A stretch of DNA of 64,000 bases, taken from the NCBI RefSeq assembly GCF_040802235.1, contig NC_133166.1, positions 4,154,001 to 4,218,000 on the forward strand, written 5' to 3'. This document shows, piece after piece, positions 11,735-24,531 of this stretch (positions within the stretch are counted from its first letter, which is position 1; each line of letters starts with the position of its first letter). A program made the translations under genes and the position numbers. The notes beneath the pieces are model-generated. The model made no database searches, was not told the origin of the DNA, and was given only the letters and a program-made list of their open reading frames with translations. The stretch comes from Manis javanica (taxonomy: Eukaryota > Chordata > Mammalia > Pholidota > Manidae).

Positions 11735-13480
11735 TAATTGCTTTATTGTTGTTGTGGTAAGATATATATAACATAAAATATGCTCTTTTAACCATTTTTA
11801 ATATACAGTTCAAGGGCATTAAATTCATTCACAACATCTTATAACTATCACCACTTTCCATTTCCAGAACTTTTTTACTATCCCACATAGAAGCTCTGTA
11901 CCCATTAAACAGTAACTTCCAATTCTCTTCTCCCTGCCCCACGCTTCTAGCCCCTGGTAATCTATATTCTACTTTCTGTCTCTATGAATGTGGCTACTTT
12001 AGGCATCTCATATAAGTAGAATCAATGCAGTATTTTTCCTTTTGTGTTAGGCTGATTTCACTTAGTATAATGTTCTTAAAGTTCATCCATGTTGTAGCAC
12101 ATATCAGAATTGCCTTCTCTTTTAAAGTTGAGTATTATTCCATTGTATGTAAATACCACCTTTTCTCGTCTGTTCTTCTGTTGATGGGCACTGAGTTTTT
12201 TCTACCTTTTGCCAGTTGCCAATAATGTTGCAGTGAAGGTTGGTGTACAAATTATCTATTTGAGTTCCTCATCCCAACTCTTTTGAAAATATTCCTAGAA
12301 ATGGAATCGCTGGATCACATGGTAATTCTGTTTAACTCTTTCCATCACATTTTTTTCAAGTGGTTGCACCATTTTATGTTCCCACCAGCAACGCATATGG
12401 GTTCCAGATTTCTCTACATCGTTACCAACACTATTTTCCTTTTTTTAAAATAGCTGCCTAATTAGTGTGCATTTTTCTAATGATTAATGATGCTGAGCAT
12501 CTTTGGATGTGCTTATAGGCTACCTGTGTATCTCCTATGGAGAAATGTCTAAGTATTTTGTCTATTTTTAAATTGGGTTCTTTGTTGTTAAGTTGTAGGG
12601 GTCTTTATATATTTTGGATATTGATCTCTTTTCAGATATATGACTTGTATGTTCTCCCATTCCATGGGTTGCCTTTTTACTTAGTTGATAGTGTCCTTTG
12701 AGTTTAAAAGTTTTAATTTTGATGTAGTACCATTTATTTTGTTTTATGCCTATGATTTTGGTGTCATATCCAAGAAATCATTGCTAAATCCAAATCATTA
12801 AGATTTTCCCCTCTATGATTTCTTCTAAGAGTTTTATAGTTTAAACTTTTACATTTAGGTCCTTAACCATTTTTAGTTAATTTTTGTCCTAACATTATAG
12901 CATGACATAGAAGTCCAACTTCACTCTTTGTAATGTGGAGATCCAGTTTTCCCAGCACCATTTGGTGAAAATATTATTTTTCCTCCATTGAGTTATCTTG
13001 ACACCCTTGTCAAAAGTCAATGGTTAATAAATGTCAGGGTTTATTTCTGGACTCTCAATTGTATTCTATTCATCTATGTGTCTATCCTCATACCAGTACC
13101 ACAATGTCTTGATTAACATAGTTTTCTAGTAATTTTTGAAGTCAGAAAGTGTAAGGTCTCCAACTTTGTTCTTTTCTCAAAATTGTTTTTGGTTCTTGTG
13201 TGTTCCTTGCATTTCTATATGAATTTTAGGATCAGTTTGTCAGTTTTTATAAAGAAGTTACCAGGAATTTTGATCATGATTGCATTGAATTTATAGATCA
13301 ATGTGGAGGGTACGGCCATCTTAACAATACTAAGTGTTTTGATCCATGAGCATGAGCCATCTTTTCATTTATTTAGTACTTCCAACAATGTTTTGTAGTT
13401 CTAAGAGTAAGTTTTGTACTTCCTGTTAAATTTATTCTAAAATATTTTATTCTTTTTGATGGTATTATAAGTGAAATTGT
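11735..13480 (-). mobile_element. L1 LINE, antisense, 5'-truncated
   Basis: Antisense L1: the 3' UTR ('ttgtggtaagatatatataa', 'ctatgaatgtggctacttta') is followed by the reversed end of ORF2 ('ttcccaccagcaacgcatat', 'ggtgtcatatccaagaaatc', 'ttcccagcaccatttggtga', 'ttgcattgaatttatagatc'). Many stops interrupt the reverse-transcriptase frame, so it is dead. An old L1M-class copy by its divergence. Confidence 0.85.
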
Positions 13481-14219
13481 TTTTAGTTTTCAATTAAATC
13501 TCTATTAAAAATATACTATATTCTTCCCTTTGTCATGCTAACTATCCCAAGCTTATATTATTCTCTTTTCCTTTGTGACCTGTTTTCTTGACAAAATATT
13601 TCACATTTGTTCTACATCCAGTTCACTTTTTAAGTTCCTATAGTCTGTTTCCACTCTCACCACTTTATTGAATTTAATTCTTGAAGGTCACCAAGTACCT
13701 CTTACTCTCCAAGCTATGCTTTCTCATGTCTCTTAGCCTCTCTAATAGCATTTATAATGTTTTATACCCCACTTTTCTTGAAAGTTTCCTCTTGGTTTCC
13801 AAACTGTGCATTTTCCTGGTTTCCAGCTCCCTCTCCAGTGGTCATGTCCCCATTGCTGTTGCCATGCTTCTCAGAATTTCAAACTCATCAATGTAGACAG
13901 TCCTTTAAGTTCTCTTTCTGCTCCTTTCTCTCCTTTTGCTGTTTCTTTCAATTCTAGTACTTTAATTATCATCCTAAGGTGCTATGCCTTTTACATTCTC
14001 CAGATTCAGTATTTATCCTGATTCAAATCCTATTTCTAACTGCTGGTTGAACATCATGATAGTAAAACATTGCAGCAGCGAGAAGCCAAGAAGAGATCAT
14101 CTAGTTCAATAGATTTCAGGCTATTCCCCAGTACCCAAGGGATTTCCTGAAGATGAAGCAGGTGCTTCTTTATCTTGAACAGCTCTACTTTTTTTCTCCA
14201 TTGTTTATTCAGTTAATAC
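13481..14219. other. Spacer between two opposed L1 copies
   Basis: About 740 bases without a recognisable gene. 13600-13900 is pyrimidine-rich and could be an old LINE fragment; I cannot classify it. Confidence 0.35.
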
Positions 14220-16632
14220 ATACTTATTCAATGACTCCTTAATGTCTTATAGACATAAAAAAGATAATATTATGAATAATTTGATGGTAGTAAATCTGAC
14301 AATTTAGATGAAGTGGACAAATTACTGAGAAAAACACAACTTTCCAAAATGGGCATAAGAAGAAATAGGACCTTAATAGAAGTGGTTATAGAAATATAGA
14401 TATTAAAGATATTTAATTCAAAATTAAAACTTAGCCCACAAAGTAAAGCTAAATCCTTACTGTTGAATTCTTCCAAACTTTTAAGAATGATATAACACCA
14501 GTCTTATCCAAACTTTCAGGAGTTGAAAAAAATGTTAACTCAACTCATTTTTATACCTAAATATGAAAGAACATTACAGTGAAAGAATATAAAGTGAAAG
14601 AACATAAAGTGAAAGAATAGGTCAATCTCCTTCATGAATATATTCAATATTAAACATTAGAAATATAACCCAACATGTTAAAAAAAGGATAACATAATAA
14701 AGTGATTGTTCTAGGACTACAAGGTTGGTTTAATACTTGAAAATCAAGCAATGTAATTTATTGCATTAAGAAAACAAAAAAGGAAGAAATTAAACTATTA
14801 TTTTTCAACATGGTTATACACATAGAAAATGCAAATGAATGTATAAACTATTAGTGCTAATAAATTTATTAAGGTCACTGGGTACATAGTCAATAAAGAA
14901 ACATATTTTTTTCTTCTACATATAGCAACAAAGAAATAGAAATGAAATGTAAAAAAGAATATCATTTACAATTACAATGTCTCAGAAGCTACCACATATA
15001 TGAGAATAAGTCTAAAAGAAAGAACTCTACCAGAATACATTTTCAATAAAAATTTGTGAATACCTAAATAAATGGAGGAATATGTTATGCTCAAGAATTG
15101 TAACACAAAATTGTAACGGTGTTAATTCCCCTCAAACTGATCTATAGGGTAACTCCAATCTAAATCTCAGCAGGCTTGTTTTAAAATAGAAATCGATGAA
15201 GGAATTCTAAAATTGAAACATAAATGAAAAGGGTCAAGAATGGCAGAAACAACCTTGAAATTTAAAAACAAGGTTGGAAGCAAGACCCAAGTAGCAAGAC
15301 TTACTATCAAGCTCCGATATTAAAACTGTGGTACTGTAAGAAAGATAGATCAATGGAACAAAACAGCTAGAAACACACCTGACCATATATAGTCACCAGA
15401 TATATGACAAAGGTGTTACTGCAATGCAGTGGGTGTGTGTTTGTATGTGTGTGGTGTTGGGTGGGAAGGAGTCTTTTTAATAAGTGGTAGTGGATAAATT
15501 GGATATTCATATGGGAAAAAATGAGCCTTGACTCCTACCACACATCAAATACAAATATCAACTCAAAATGACTATAGCACTAAAGGTAAAACACTAAATA
15601 TTCTAGCGGATAATAGTGAAAAACAGTATGTTTGTAATTTTGGGGTGGGCAAGTATTTCTTAGAACAGGAAACAAAAAGCACTAACCATGAAAATAAACA
15701 GTTGATAAATTAGAGGTCATTAAAATTAAGTTATTCTCTTAATTAAAATCAACATTATGAGAGTGAAAAGGTAAACCACAGAATTTGTGATCTATATAGC
15801 CAACAAATGACTAGTATCCAGAATGTGTAAAGATATAAAATACTCATACAAATGAACAAGAAAAAGGCATATAACCCAATAAGAAAATGTAGAGAGATGA
15901 GCAAGCACTTCATGAAAGAGGAGATCCAGATGGCCAATCAGCATATAAAAAATTGCTCTACTTTATTAGTCATCAGTATAAGGCAAATTAGAAGTACAAT
16001 GAGAGTATTACATACCCACTAGAATGGCTATTTCAAGAAAACAGCAAACAAGGTGACAGTAACAAGGACTGGGAAGATATGGAGCAATTGGAACTTATTG
16101 CTTGTTGCTAAGAGTATAAATAGGTATGACATTGGAGACCTGTTTTGGCAACTTCTACTAAAGCTGAATGTAAGTATACCTACGGCCTAGCAGTCCTAAC
16201 ACTAGATAAATACAAAAAATGTGTAATACACCAAAACCAAATGCTAGAATGGTCATGCTAGCACTATTCATAAAAGCTGAAAACTAGAAATAATTCACAG
16301 GCCTTTCAAAAACCAATAAAATGTATATATAAATTATTGCATGTTCATACAATACTGTGCAATGAAAATATGGATGAATCTCACTGATGTAATGTTGAAA
16401 GGAGCAAACATAAAAATATACACAATAAATAATTCCACTTATGTTGGCAAAATGAAATGATAGAATAGCAGTTTGAAGGAGCATTGAGAGGAAGCACTTT
16501 GGGGTGCTGGTTATGTTTTATATCTTAATCTGCATGGTAGTTACATGGGTGTGTTCACTTTGTAGAATTCATCAAGATTTCTGAACTTTAATGTGTTTTC
16601 TATACCTCTACAAAATTATTAAAAAATTAAGG
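14220..16632 (+). mobile_element. L1 LINE, sense, 5'-truncated, degraded
   Basis: Sense L1 ORF2 and 3' UTR. Landmarks: 'ggactacaaggttggtttaa' (ORF2 middle), 'cccaatctaaatctcagcagg'-type text near 15160, 'atcaatggaacaaaacagct', 'agaatggctatttcaagaaa', 'tatggatgaatctcactgat', and a 3' UTR with 'gttacatgggtgtgttcact' near 16540. The frame is broken throughout. It faces away from the antisense copy at 11735-13480. Both keep their 3' ends, so they are two insertions and not one twin-primed insertion. Confidence 0.85.
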
Positions 16633-17784
16633 ATATTTTGGTTAGAAAAGTTAGTCTGGAAATGTTTTTATTTATACAAAAATAATTTGGGTTATTTTGA
16701 TCAAATAATAAAGACTTATGCATTTAATTGTTTTTCTTTTTGTCTCATATATTAAAAAGATTGACGATAATTTGTCAATGACAGTAACTATATTAATTTA
16801 GGTGGTTTACTTCTTTCTCCTTCCAAATGGCTTTTGATTTTCTATTTCCAATTATTATATGTGTGTTTTCAATTATATACAACCTCAGATCTTCTTGGGG
16901 ATAAATTATTGACAAAAATAAGCATAACATACCTATTTCATCTAAGAATTGTGATTATCATCTTTATTTTATTCCAAAAATTCCCAAAATGAACAAAAAC
17001 AGGATGGTTTATCCTTTTCATTTTAATAAAATATAGAAGACCAGTATGTCCACTAGATGGAGGCAAAACCCAAGACTAAATATGTATTGGAAAAAGTTAA
17101 AAATTATATTTGATGTAAATACATGAAGTCATTATCAAGGAAACAAAAACCTAATTATCAGAATTAATATATTACTTTGTATTGCTTAACAGTCTATTTC
17201 TTAAAACTAGGCAGATTAAGTTTTACATTCTATGTTTAATTCAACAGATTTTGAGTGTCATCTCCAGAAGTCATCTCAGTCTTTCTTCTTTTTATAATAC
17301 AGGGCTGTTGAATTAGCAATGGATGTTGAATGCTATTGTTTTTTCTTCAGGGAAGTACATGTTACAATCACTTTAGTTTCCTAGATTCTAGTAGTCCTGT
17401 TCTAAATTACTTAAAAAGCCAACAAAATCCTTCTTAGAGTAACTAAGCCATCTTTTCAAATTTGCTGAATGCTGTCAAATGGACTAATTAATTATTTAAT
17501 GGCAATTATCTTGTTTCCTACTTTATCATTTAATGGGGAAACTGCTCCTTCCAATTACAAAGGGCTTTTTGCCTGCGATTTTAGCATTCTAATGAATTGG
17601 TGAAATCTATTGTTATACTATTTTTGATGACTCATAGGACTCTGTGGTCCACAGGAAGAGATATTCCCTAGAATTTGGTAAAGAGGTCTTCATATGTTCC
17701 TGCTTGCCATGGTAGATAATAAGAGGATGAAATTAGTCATCTCTAGATTCCTACTTTTAAAAATTGAATTATTTAAAAATTGTA
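16633..17784. other. Intergenic AT-rich unique sequence
   Basis: No gene or recognised repeat. A CTCF-like motif at 17050-17065 is listed separately. Confidence 0.4.
17050..17065 (+). promoter_or_regulatory. CTCF-like motif
   Basis: CCACTAGATGGAGGCA matches the CTCF core except for A in place of the last C of the GGC. It is the only such match on this strand in several kilobases of AT-rich DNA. Motif inspection only. Confidence 0.3.
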
Positions 17785-18137
17785 TAAATCATGTACAAAA
17801 AACTGTATTCCATTTAAACTATAGAATTTAAGGACTTGGGCAGTTGTATATTCCTGCCAAACTACCAGTCAAGATACAGAACATTTCCACCACCTCCAAA
17901 AGTTTATTTCTGCCCTTTTGCAGTCCAGCTTCTGTCGCTATCACCAGGCAATCACTATACTCTGCTGTCTGTGAGTCAATTTTTTCCCCTAGTGGATATT
18001 GATTTTTTCCAGCGCTTTCTTTGAAAGAAATTTCCATTGAAATCTTTGGCACTTTCGTCAAAAATCAATTGAGTATATCTGGATGTAGTTCTAGACTTCA
18101 TTCCATTCTATTGATTTACATGCCTATCAACCAATAC
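17785..18137 (-). mobile_element. L1 LINE fragment, antisense, cut by an LTR
   Basis: Antisense L1: the 3' UTR ('gtcaagatacagaacatttc' and on to 'ccaggcaatcactatactct') is joined to an ORF2 piece ('gtcaaaaatcaattgagtat', 'cattctattgatttacatgc', 'tatcaaccaatac'). It stops exactly where the LTR begins at 18138. The L1 text does not clearly resume on the far side. Confidence 0.65.
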
Positions 18138-18977
18138 TGTTGCTGGGCAGCTGCATCTGGGGTGGTCTCTCCCTGAGCAGTAGGTGAAGTACTAGAAGAA
18201 ACCGCAACCTGGATTATTGACTCTGAACAGGAAAGAAGTCTTGAACAGGTCAGAACAGTGTAGGTAAGGAAGGAATTCATTAAAGCGAGAGTAGCAGTGA
18301 ATAGCAGCTGCTGTGCAGGCAGCAGAGAGCAAGGAAGAACAGGGGGAGGGAAGGAAGTTCATTGAACTCCTGCTCAGCACAGGGCAAATCCCTTGCCAAC
18401 TCCTAAAGCCAGGGTCACCTGGCATCCGCTTGAATCTGCGTGGTGTGGGAACTAAGCCCCTACCACCCCAGGATTTGGGGGAGCCGCAGAGCACTGGATG
18501 GAGTGAGATTACTGAAGAGTCCTGACTGAAGAGTCTTGACATAAGCTACTCCATTTTATAAGTGACTTCATTTTGTAAGACAGGTCACATCAAGAAGAAG
18601 TTACAAGAGTTACAAAAATTTAACCAACACAGTTGCCAGGGCTGGCCGGATGCTCCCGGCCAGTGGAAGGTGGATGGCTCGCCCACCCTGTGGTCAGGAG
18701 TGTCACTCCACCTAGAAGGAACTGGTCCAAATGGTTGGTAAACAAGTTGGTTGCAGTGAAGGTCAGGTCATATCTAGGCTCTTTCTGTGCACAGCCCGCT
18801 CTGCGCATGGCCTGCTCTGCACATGACCCCATTCCTGTGTATAAAAGAATGAACTTCTACTTTGGGGTCCCCACCTGCAAGTGTGAGACCCCAGCATGCT
18901 GGCTACCCAATAAATGCTCTTGCTTTTGCATCCATGCGTCTCCTGGTTATTTGGAGGTCGATTGCATGGACCCAACA
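18138..18977 (+). mobile_element. Endogenous retrovirus LTR (probably class I)
   Basis: Bounded by TGTTG at 18138-18142 and CAACA at 18973-18977, a 5-base terminal inverted repeat of the TG...CA type that integrases leave. In order it has a GC-rich U3 part, a TATA-like box in 'gtgtataaaagaatg' near 18838-18852, and a polyadenylation signal AATAAA near 18909 in 'cccaataaatgctcttgc'. No primer-binding site or gag/pol frame follows, so this is a solo LTR or a heavily deleted provirus. A target-site duplication is at best imperfect (ATAC against ATTA). Family name unknown. Confidence 0.65.
18322..18410 (+). repeat. 89-base direct repeat, copy 1 (inside LTR)
   Basis: Starts 'gcagagagcaaggaagaaca' and ends 'ctcctaaagcc'. 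It is repeated at 19279-19367 with about four substitutions and no gap, so the two copies are roughly 95% identical. This is the part of the LTR upstream of its TATA box. Confidence 0.85.
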
Positions 18978-19440
18978 ATTATATTCTGAGAACTTCCTAA
19001 AAGCAAAGAAAGATTTAGGGGCAGGCTACTAAAGAGCATGATTGTACAGCTGCAATCCTGTCCTTGTTACCCAGACAATGGGAACTTGCAAAGAGCTCTC
19101 AGTAGCCCCTCCCTACTTGTCTGAAGTAGGACAGGGAGAGGGAAGACTAGTGCTTAAGTAGAGAAAATAGAATGAAATAGCAAAGTAACAAAGGTGCTTA
19201 CCATTGGAAGAGTGGAGACAAAAAGCAATAATTTGAGCAGAGAGAAGTCTTTAAGGCAAAAAAGTACACTCGAGAAAAGCAGAGAGCAAGGAAGAACAGG
19301 GGGAGGGAAGGAAGTTCATTGAACTCCTGCTCGGCACAGGGCAAATCCCCTGCTGACTCCTAAAGCCCGGCAACCTCAGAGAGGAGGCACACCTACGGGT
19401 TTAGGATTCTGTCTTTTAAAGCTTTCGAGAATGGGGCAAA
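18978..19440 (+). mobile_element. ERV-related flank containing partial second LTR
   Basis: Sequence right of the LTR up to and past the second 89-base repeat. 18978-19278 is purine-rich and resembles nothing I can name; it may be internal proviral sequence or part of a second LTR. No coding frame of retroviral type is visible. Confidence 0.35.
19279..19367 (+). repeat. 89-base direct repeat, copy 2 (outside LTR)
   Basis: Second copy of 18322-18410 in the same orientation, 957 bases further on. The flanks on both sides differ from copy 1. It may be part of a second, differently rearranged LTR of the same family or of a related subfamily. Confidence 0.85.
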
Positions 19441-21109
19441 GGGCAGTGTGTGGGGAATGGGTGTAGGCTTGATGTGTGGTCTCATGATGTCTTTCTCCTG
19501 GTGAGAGACATTATGTCACTATTCACAGTCAGTCCTCTAGATAATTCTGTAAGATAAACTTAACACAGAGAATTTATTGATCCTGTTCTTCTCTAATATG
19601 GTGGCTTCTTGCCCTGCCTGAGATAGCGTGGGTTATTGTCTGATTACAGAAGAATGTTAGGAATCTTCCTTCTAACTCCCTGGTTTTTAAAATGGAATCT
19701 TAGCCTAAAGACGGAGTCCCTCCTATTCTTACCATACTGTTTATATCTTGGCATTTTTCATCATTGGCAGGAAAAGTTAATCATGATGCTTGTCCCATGT
19801 CCCTGTCCTACTTCAATACCACAGTCTTGATACTGCTGTTTGTTTTGAAACCAGGTTGTAAAACCTGTCCAACTTTAAATTGCTTAGGCTCTTATGACTT
19901 AATGGAATTTTTGCTTGTTTAAGTTTTATGCCATAAAAAGCAATCTGTTTCTAATAATGGTAATTTATATATACTTAAAACACTACCATAAATAAACTAC
20001 ATAAAAATGTTGAAGAAAATATAATTTTTACCATTATGATTATTTGAGAGACTAGCCTGTGGTATGTGGATATTCACATGAGATGGTGAAAAGCTGTAAT
20101 GTTTGAACACGAGCCTTCTTGAAGCTTAGTTCATGACAATGTGCAATTTGACCCCCATAAGCCCATTTTCCTTCTGTGAGGCTTGCAATGCAGCAGATAA
20201 CATATGTGAGCGCCTCCAGCACAGTGGGCACACAGTAAGCACTTGTTACCTATTAATATGATCACAGTGGCTTAGCATATCACATCTTGGATATCTAAGA
20301 ACTTTCATAAACAAGATCAGGTGTGACTATTTCCTTTGGGCATTACATAAGTGACGTTTGGGGAAGGCTGACACAGTTGTAGGATTCTTTTTTTACATTA
20401 GAATATTGATATAGTTCATCTTGTAATTAATTTTAAAGTGGAAATAATTGCCAAAATAAATCACACATTATTTTTATATTTAAATGACAAACTAAATAAA
20501 GAATTTTAGATCTGTAATGACATGAAGAGATTATCTTCCATTTCCCAGTTGTTTACACATGGCATCTGCTACCTCCCTCCCCATTTCATTCTTCTGACAG
20601 GTTGTTGGTGTCTTACCTTTTCTCTTTTCTCTTCTAGAAGTAAAAAGCCTGTGTATCAACTTAATAGCATTTTCTTCAGCAATGCAGTACAACATTTACA
20701 CTTTGTAATGGTGAAACCTGTTAAAAATCAGGATCTGATGATCATCTCCATTGATGCTCACAAGTTAGAATTTCTCTTAAAATCAACTCATCTGATCTAA
20801 GGGGTAAATTTCCTAGAGGCCAAACCTGGGTATAGATAGAGAATGAGTTTTTCTTACAAGTGATACTCAGTACTGAAATTTTCTTTAGTTAATTGTATGT
20901 TTTAGCCTAATTTTTGAATGTGTTTAAATGATCTCTTTAATAAATGCTAAGTTTAAGATAGAATCAGTGAATATCTAATTTTTGCATGTACACTGATGAA
21001 TATTTGGAATCTAAGGAAACCATGTGCTTTAAATAAAATCTAATTGCATGGAAATAAAATAACTTTGAGGCTAGCCAAATTATGAAATCGCCTGCCTTAA
21101 GATTTTGAT
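19441..21109. other. Intergenic sequence, nothing recognised
   Basis: No gene. 20205-20270 ('cacagtgggcacacagtaag') looks like the tail of an old MIR or L2. The open frame at 20522-20800 has no recognisable domain. Confidence 0.35.
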
Positions 21110-21260
21110 GACATCGAGCAGGAAACATTTGGCAATGTCTGGAGACATTTTCTGTTCTCACAACCAGGGAGAGGAAAGTGGGAGGTGCTGCTAACATCCA
21201 GTGAGCAGAGGCCAAGAATGCTGCTAAGCAGCCTACAGTACTCAGCATGCCTCCACCTTT
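21110..21260 (+). mobile_element. MER20 (hAT-Charlie) remnant
   Basis: Contains 'atttggcaatgtctggagac' followed by 'attttctgttctcacaacc', 'gaggccaagaatgctgctaa' and 'gcagcctacagtactcagca', the order of MER20. Non-coding. Confidence 0.65.
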
Positions 21261-23689
21261 GCCCATCCCCCACCGCAGACTTACTTGGCTTCAATCTCAG
21301 CAGTGTGAAGAAGCTTGACATACAATTACTCCAAAACCTTCTCATTGTCCAAGGGTGCAGTCTAAAATCAAAAAAACAGATGAAAGGACCCGGATACCTT
21401 TTTCCTTCTTTTAGTTCTTTTGATTAGCTTTGCCTATCAGCAAGTAAGAAATGTGCAAAAACACATGAAAGTCAGTCTGAACTCTAGTGCTTTTTTCTGG
21501 TACGTGCCCTGAAGGATCTGACTCTTGGAGCAGGTCTTAATATGATGCTCACAACAGAGCTATATCTTGGTCCTAGAGTTGTTCCCTTCAATCAGGATAT
21601 GTTTTCTTCATGAGTTATTAAATTGGGGAATGGAAAAGCCTGACAGGCGCCTGAGTTCTCAAATCATGGCAGGCTCACTTCTTGTTTCTTTGCTAAAAAT
21701 TGCCTGTTTAAGGCAGCTGTGTCTGAAAATGGAACTCCAGTGACTGCTCAGGAGATGGTGCCCTTTGTGAACTCATCTTCTCCGATCATGTTTTCCTCAT
21801 CTTCAAATATGGTATGTCTAGTATAGATGAAAGGCTGAACATATTATAATAGAAAGGGAAGAAAGAAAACAAACTAAGTAGCAGTTTGGTTTTAAGATTT
21901 TATAAACAATTAATTCATTAAACAAATTTTCAGGCCTACAAATCCTGCTACACTGAGATCCACTGGCAGATGGGTCCATGTCATTTAATTTATAGTGAGG
22001 ACTGTTACAGGTACCTGAGTTTCAATTAGATAATTAAAGTGATGAACCAAATATGGATGTTTTGTAATTTTATCCCATCTGCTCAGCATTAGCAAGATGC
22101 ATCCTGAAAGAGGAAAAAAATTAAATATGAATTTAGAGTACTCATTTGATAGGCACCAAAAAGCACTTAGAATGAACAATAAGGCATCTTTGTTTCAAGG
22201 CCCTGATCCACTCTAGAGACACATTTTTCTCTCAGAATCTCATTTCCTTTCAGTCCTTATAATTATTTGCTGAAATTATTTTGCCTTTTTTTGGCTATTT
22301 CTTGAGTTTTTCCTTCTGTTGGGAGACCTTTGACACCTGGACAGGACCTTTGAAAATAAGACAAGTAGTTTTTCCAGCACTGCAGGTGTCTGAATTCTTG
22401 CTATTATTAATAGATGCCAACAAATAGAAATAAATGTTTTCACATCCATGGTATTAAGACTCTAAATCCCATCACTGTGGTAGGTATGGGCCAAAAAGCT
22501 CTCTGGAGAAGCATACTTAAGATTTATAAAAGCAAACCCAATTTCACTGTGGGCCTATGAATTGATGTGTCCCTTGAACAATGACAGAAAACCACCTTTT
22601 CCTCAAGCATATAACTTAATCAAGATTAAGCCCATAGTTGTGAGGAACATAGGTTTTATTTTTAAAACATGGTTGGATAAACTCCCCAAGATTAGAAAAT
22701 TTTGTTTCCAAACTGAGCTATCAAGCCTTCTTAAAGCAAACTGGAAAGTACAGGTATACATACAGTCAGAAGCACGACTAGTGAACGCCTTCTATGGATA
22801 TAAAAGACTAGTAAATAACTAAGGAAAGTTTAACGGAAGCTCACTACAAATTCTGCTCGCAGGGATGGAATGGATTTCTCCCAGGCACTGGATGAATGTT
22901 GAGACATAACAGCAAGGGAGTAGTTACAGGTAAGTTCCTTATTGGAAATAAGGCATCTTCTTTGCCCCATACTGAGGAAGGCTTATGTGAAGTCATGGAT
23001 GTAGCTCATTCCCAAGGAAGAAAGAAGCCACGGGCTCTGTGCCCTTCAGGTAACTAGGCAGTCTCATTTGGTAGTCTAATGGGACAGATGGCTCTTATCC
23101 TACAGTCACTGTCTATCAGCTGTATTTGTCATTTGTCATCACTACACTGGGTCAAATGAAACAGAAAGCAACCTCTCACGTTCTGCCCAAATCCTTGTAT
23201 CACAGATATTAGGGCTCTGAAACCAAGGCATCTCCTAGCCAGAGACCACAAATAACTGAGGTTCTCCTAACTCTTGAGATCCTGTTTGTCATACAGATTC
23301 AGTTCATATATTATCTTTAACTTTTCTGAGATGATCCAATTTTGTTCTATCCTAAAAACCACCACATATTTGATTAAGTGATAACACTACTTAGTCTAGG
23401 TTATTGGGTCCTGTGGGTTGGCTCATAAGACAAACCTTGGTAGACATCTAAAATAGACAACTGAAGAAAAGGGCCATTGGTTTAGTTTCCTTCCCTTAAA
23501 GCATCAGTTCTTGTGAGAAGAGGAAACCCTTTGGGCATAGTCACAGAGGACCTAGACAGTCAATGGGAAACTCCTGCTAGAGAGACTGAGACCGTAGATA
23601 CTAAATAAATGCATGCTGAATGAACAATATGTTATCGATCCAAGGATGATGTGCACAGGTTAAAAAAAAGAATTTGTGCCTTTTTTGTC
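21261..23689. other. Intergenic sequence 3' of ANKRD49
   Basis: No gene supported and no clear repeat. Slightly AT-rich. The open frame at 22562-22822 has no family resemblance. Confidence 0.4.
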
Positions 23690-24531
23690 ATTCAAAACTT
23701 TTATTTATTTTTAATATTTATATTTATGCTTTTGTCACTAATCCCACTGTGGCTTTGTGAAAAAGTCTGAGCCACTTTTTGGTTTCAGCCCCCAAGATAC
23801 TAATCATTCCTCAGTCTTAAAATTCCTTTTCCACTGTTACTTTGCTTTTTAGGGTCATGTAGGTGGACCAGGGTGAGGTAGGACTGTCCATAGGGTTGTG
23901 TGAATTGTGGTAGGGGAGGCAGTATAGAACATTCATGGATTTAACATTAGCTACTTTCCTAGAAATGGTCTATGTACTAAAAGACAAAGATTGTGGGGTT
24001 TTTTGCTTTTTTAACCCATGAGCATTCAAATCACTAATAATTTAGTTCTTACAGTTTAAATGAAAGCAAATGGCTATGGTAATATAGAGAAGACAGCTGA
24101 ACTGCACCAGTATATTTAAGACTTTTAAATTAAATTCTGAGTTACCTCACCTTATAAAAATACACGTATTACTAAATACTCAACAAAGATCCAGGATGGG
24201 AGATATTTAAAAATACATTTTTCTCAGATCAGCACCAAAAATATCATTAGATTTTTGTACAACCTATGCCAAGTTTTTAAGTATAGGTTAAGTTAAAATT
24301 ACTTCTGATAAAAAATCACAAACTCCACAGAAATCATTAGAGATATATCCAGACAACTTTCAAATACATTTTGACATCAAGGTCAAGCAATTCACTCAGA
24401 AGGACTTTATAAAGTACCACTGAATTTCTGCCTTGAAACTTTTGATGTCAACTTTGTGCCATAGGGGTATTTCACAGCTCACACAAAGGAGGCACTGATA
24501 ACTTAGAAACTTAAGAAAATGATTAGAACCA
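23690..24531 (-). other. ANKRD49: ANKRD49 3' UTR (inferred)
   Basis: From the stop codon at 24534-24532 to the nearest convincing polyadenylation signals. On the minus strand AATAAA occurs at 23709-23704 and again, overlapping, at 23705-23700. Cleavage would be expected some 10-30 bases further on, near 23670-23690, giving a UTR of about 0.85 kb. Confidence 0.5.
23700..23709 (-). terminator. ANKRD49: Candidate ANKRD49 polyadenylation signals
   Basis: Two overlapping AATAAA hexamers on the minus strand, 823 bases past the stop codon, followed by a T/G-containing stretch. Chosen as the first clear canonical signal downstream. Confidence 0.5.

Noticed and set aside
11735-16632. A single L1 with a twin-primed 5' inversion
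   Set aside because: Both halves contain 3' UTR sequence, so two insertions are needed.
18192-18989. Open frames of 116 and 118 codons on opposite strands
   Set aside because: They lie in the LTR's regulatory sequence and resemble no retroviral or cellular protein.
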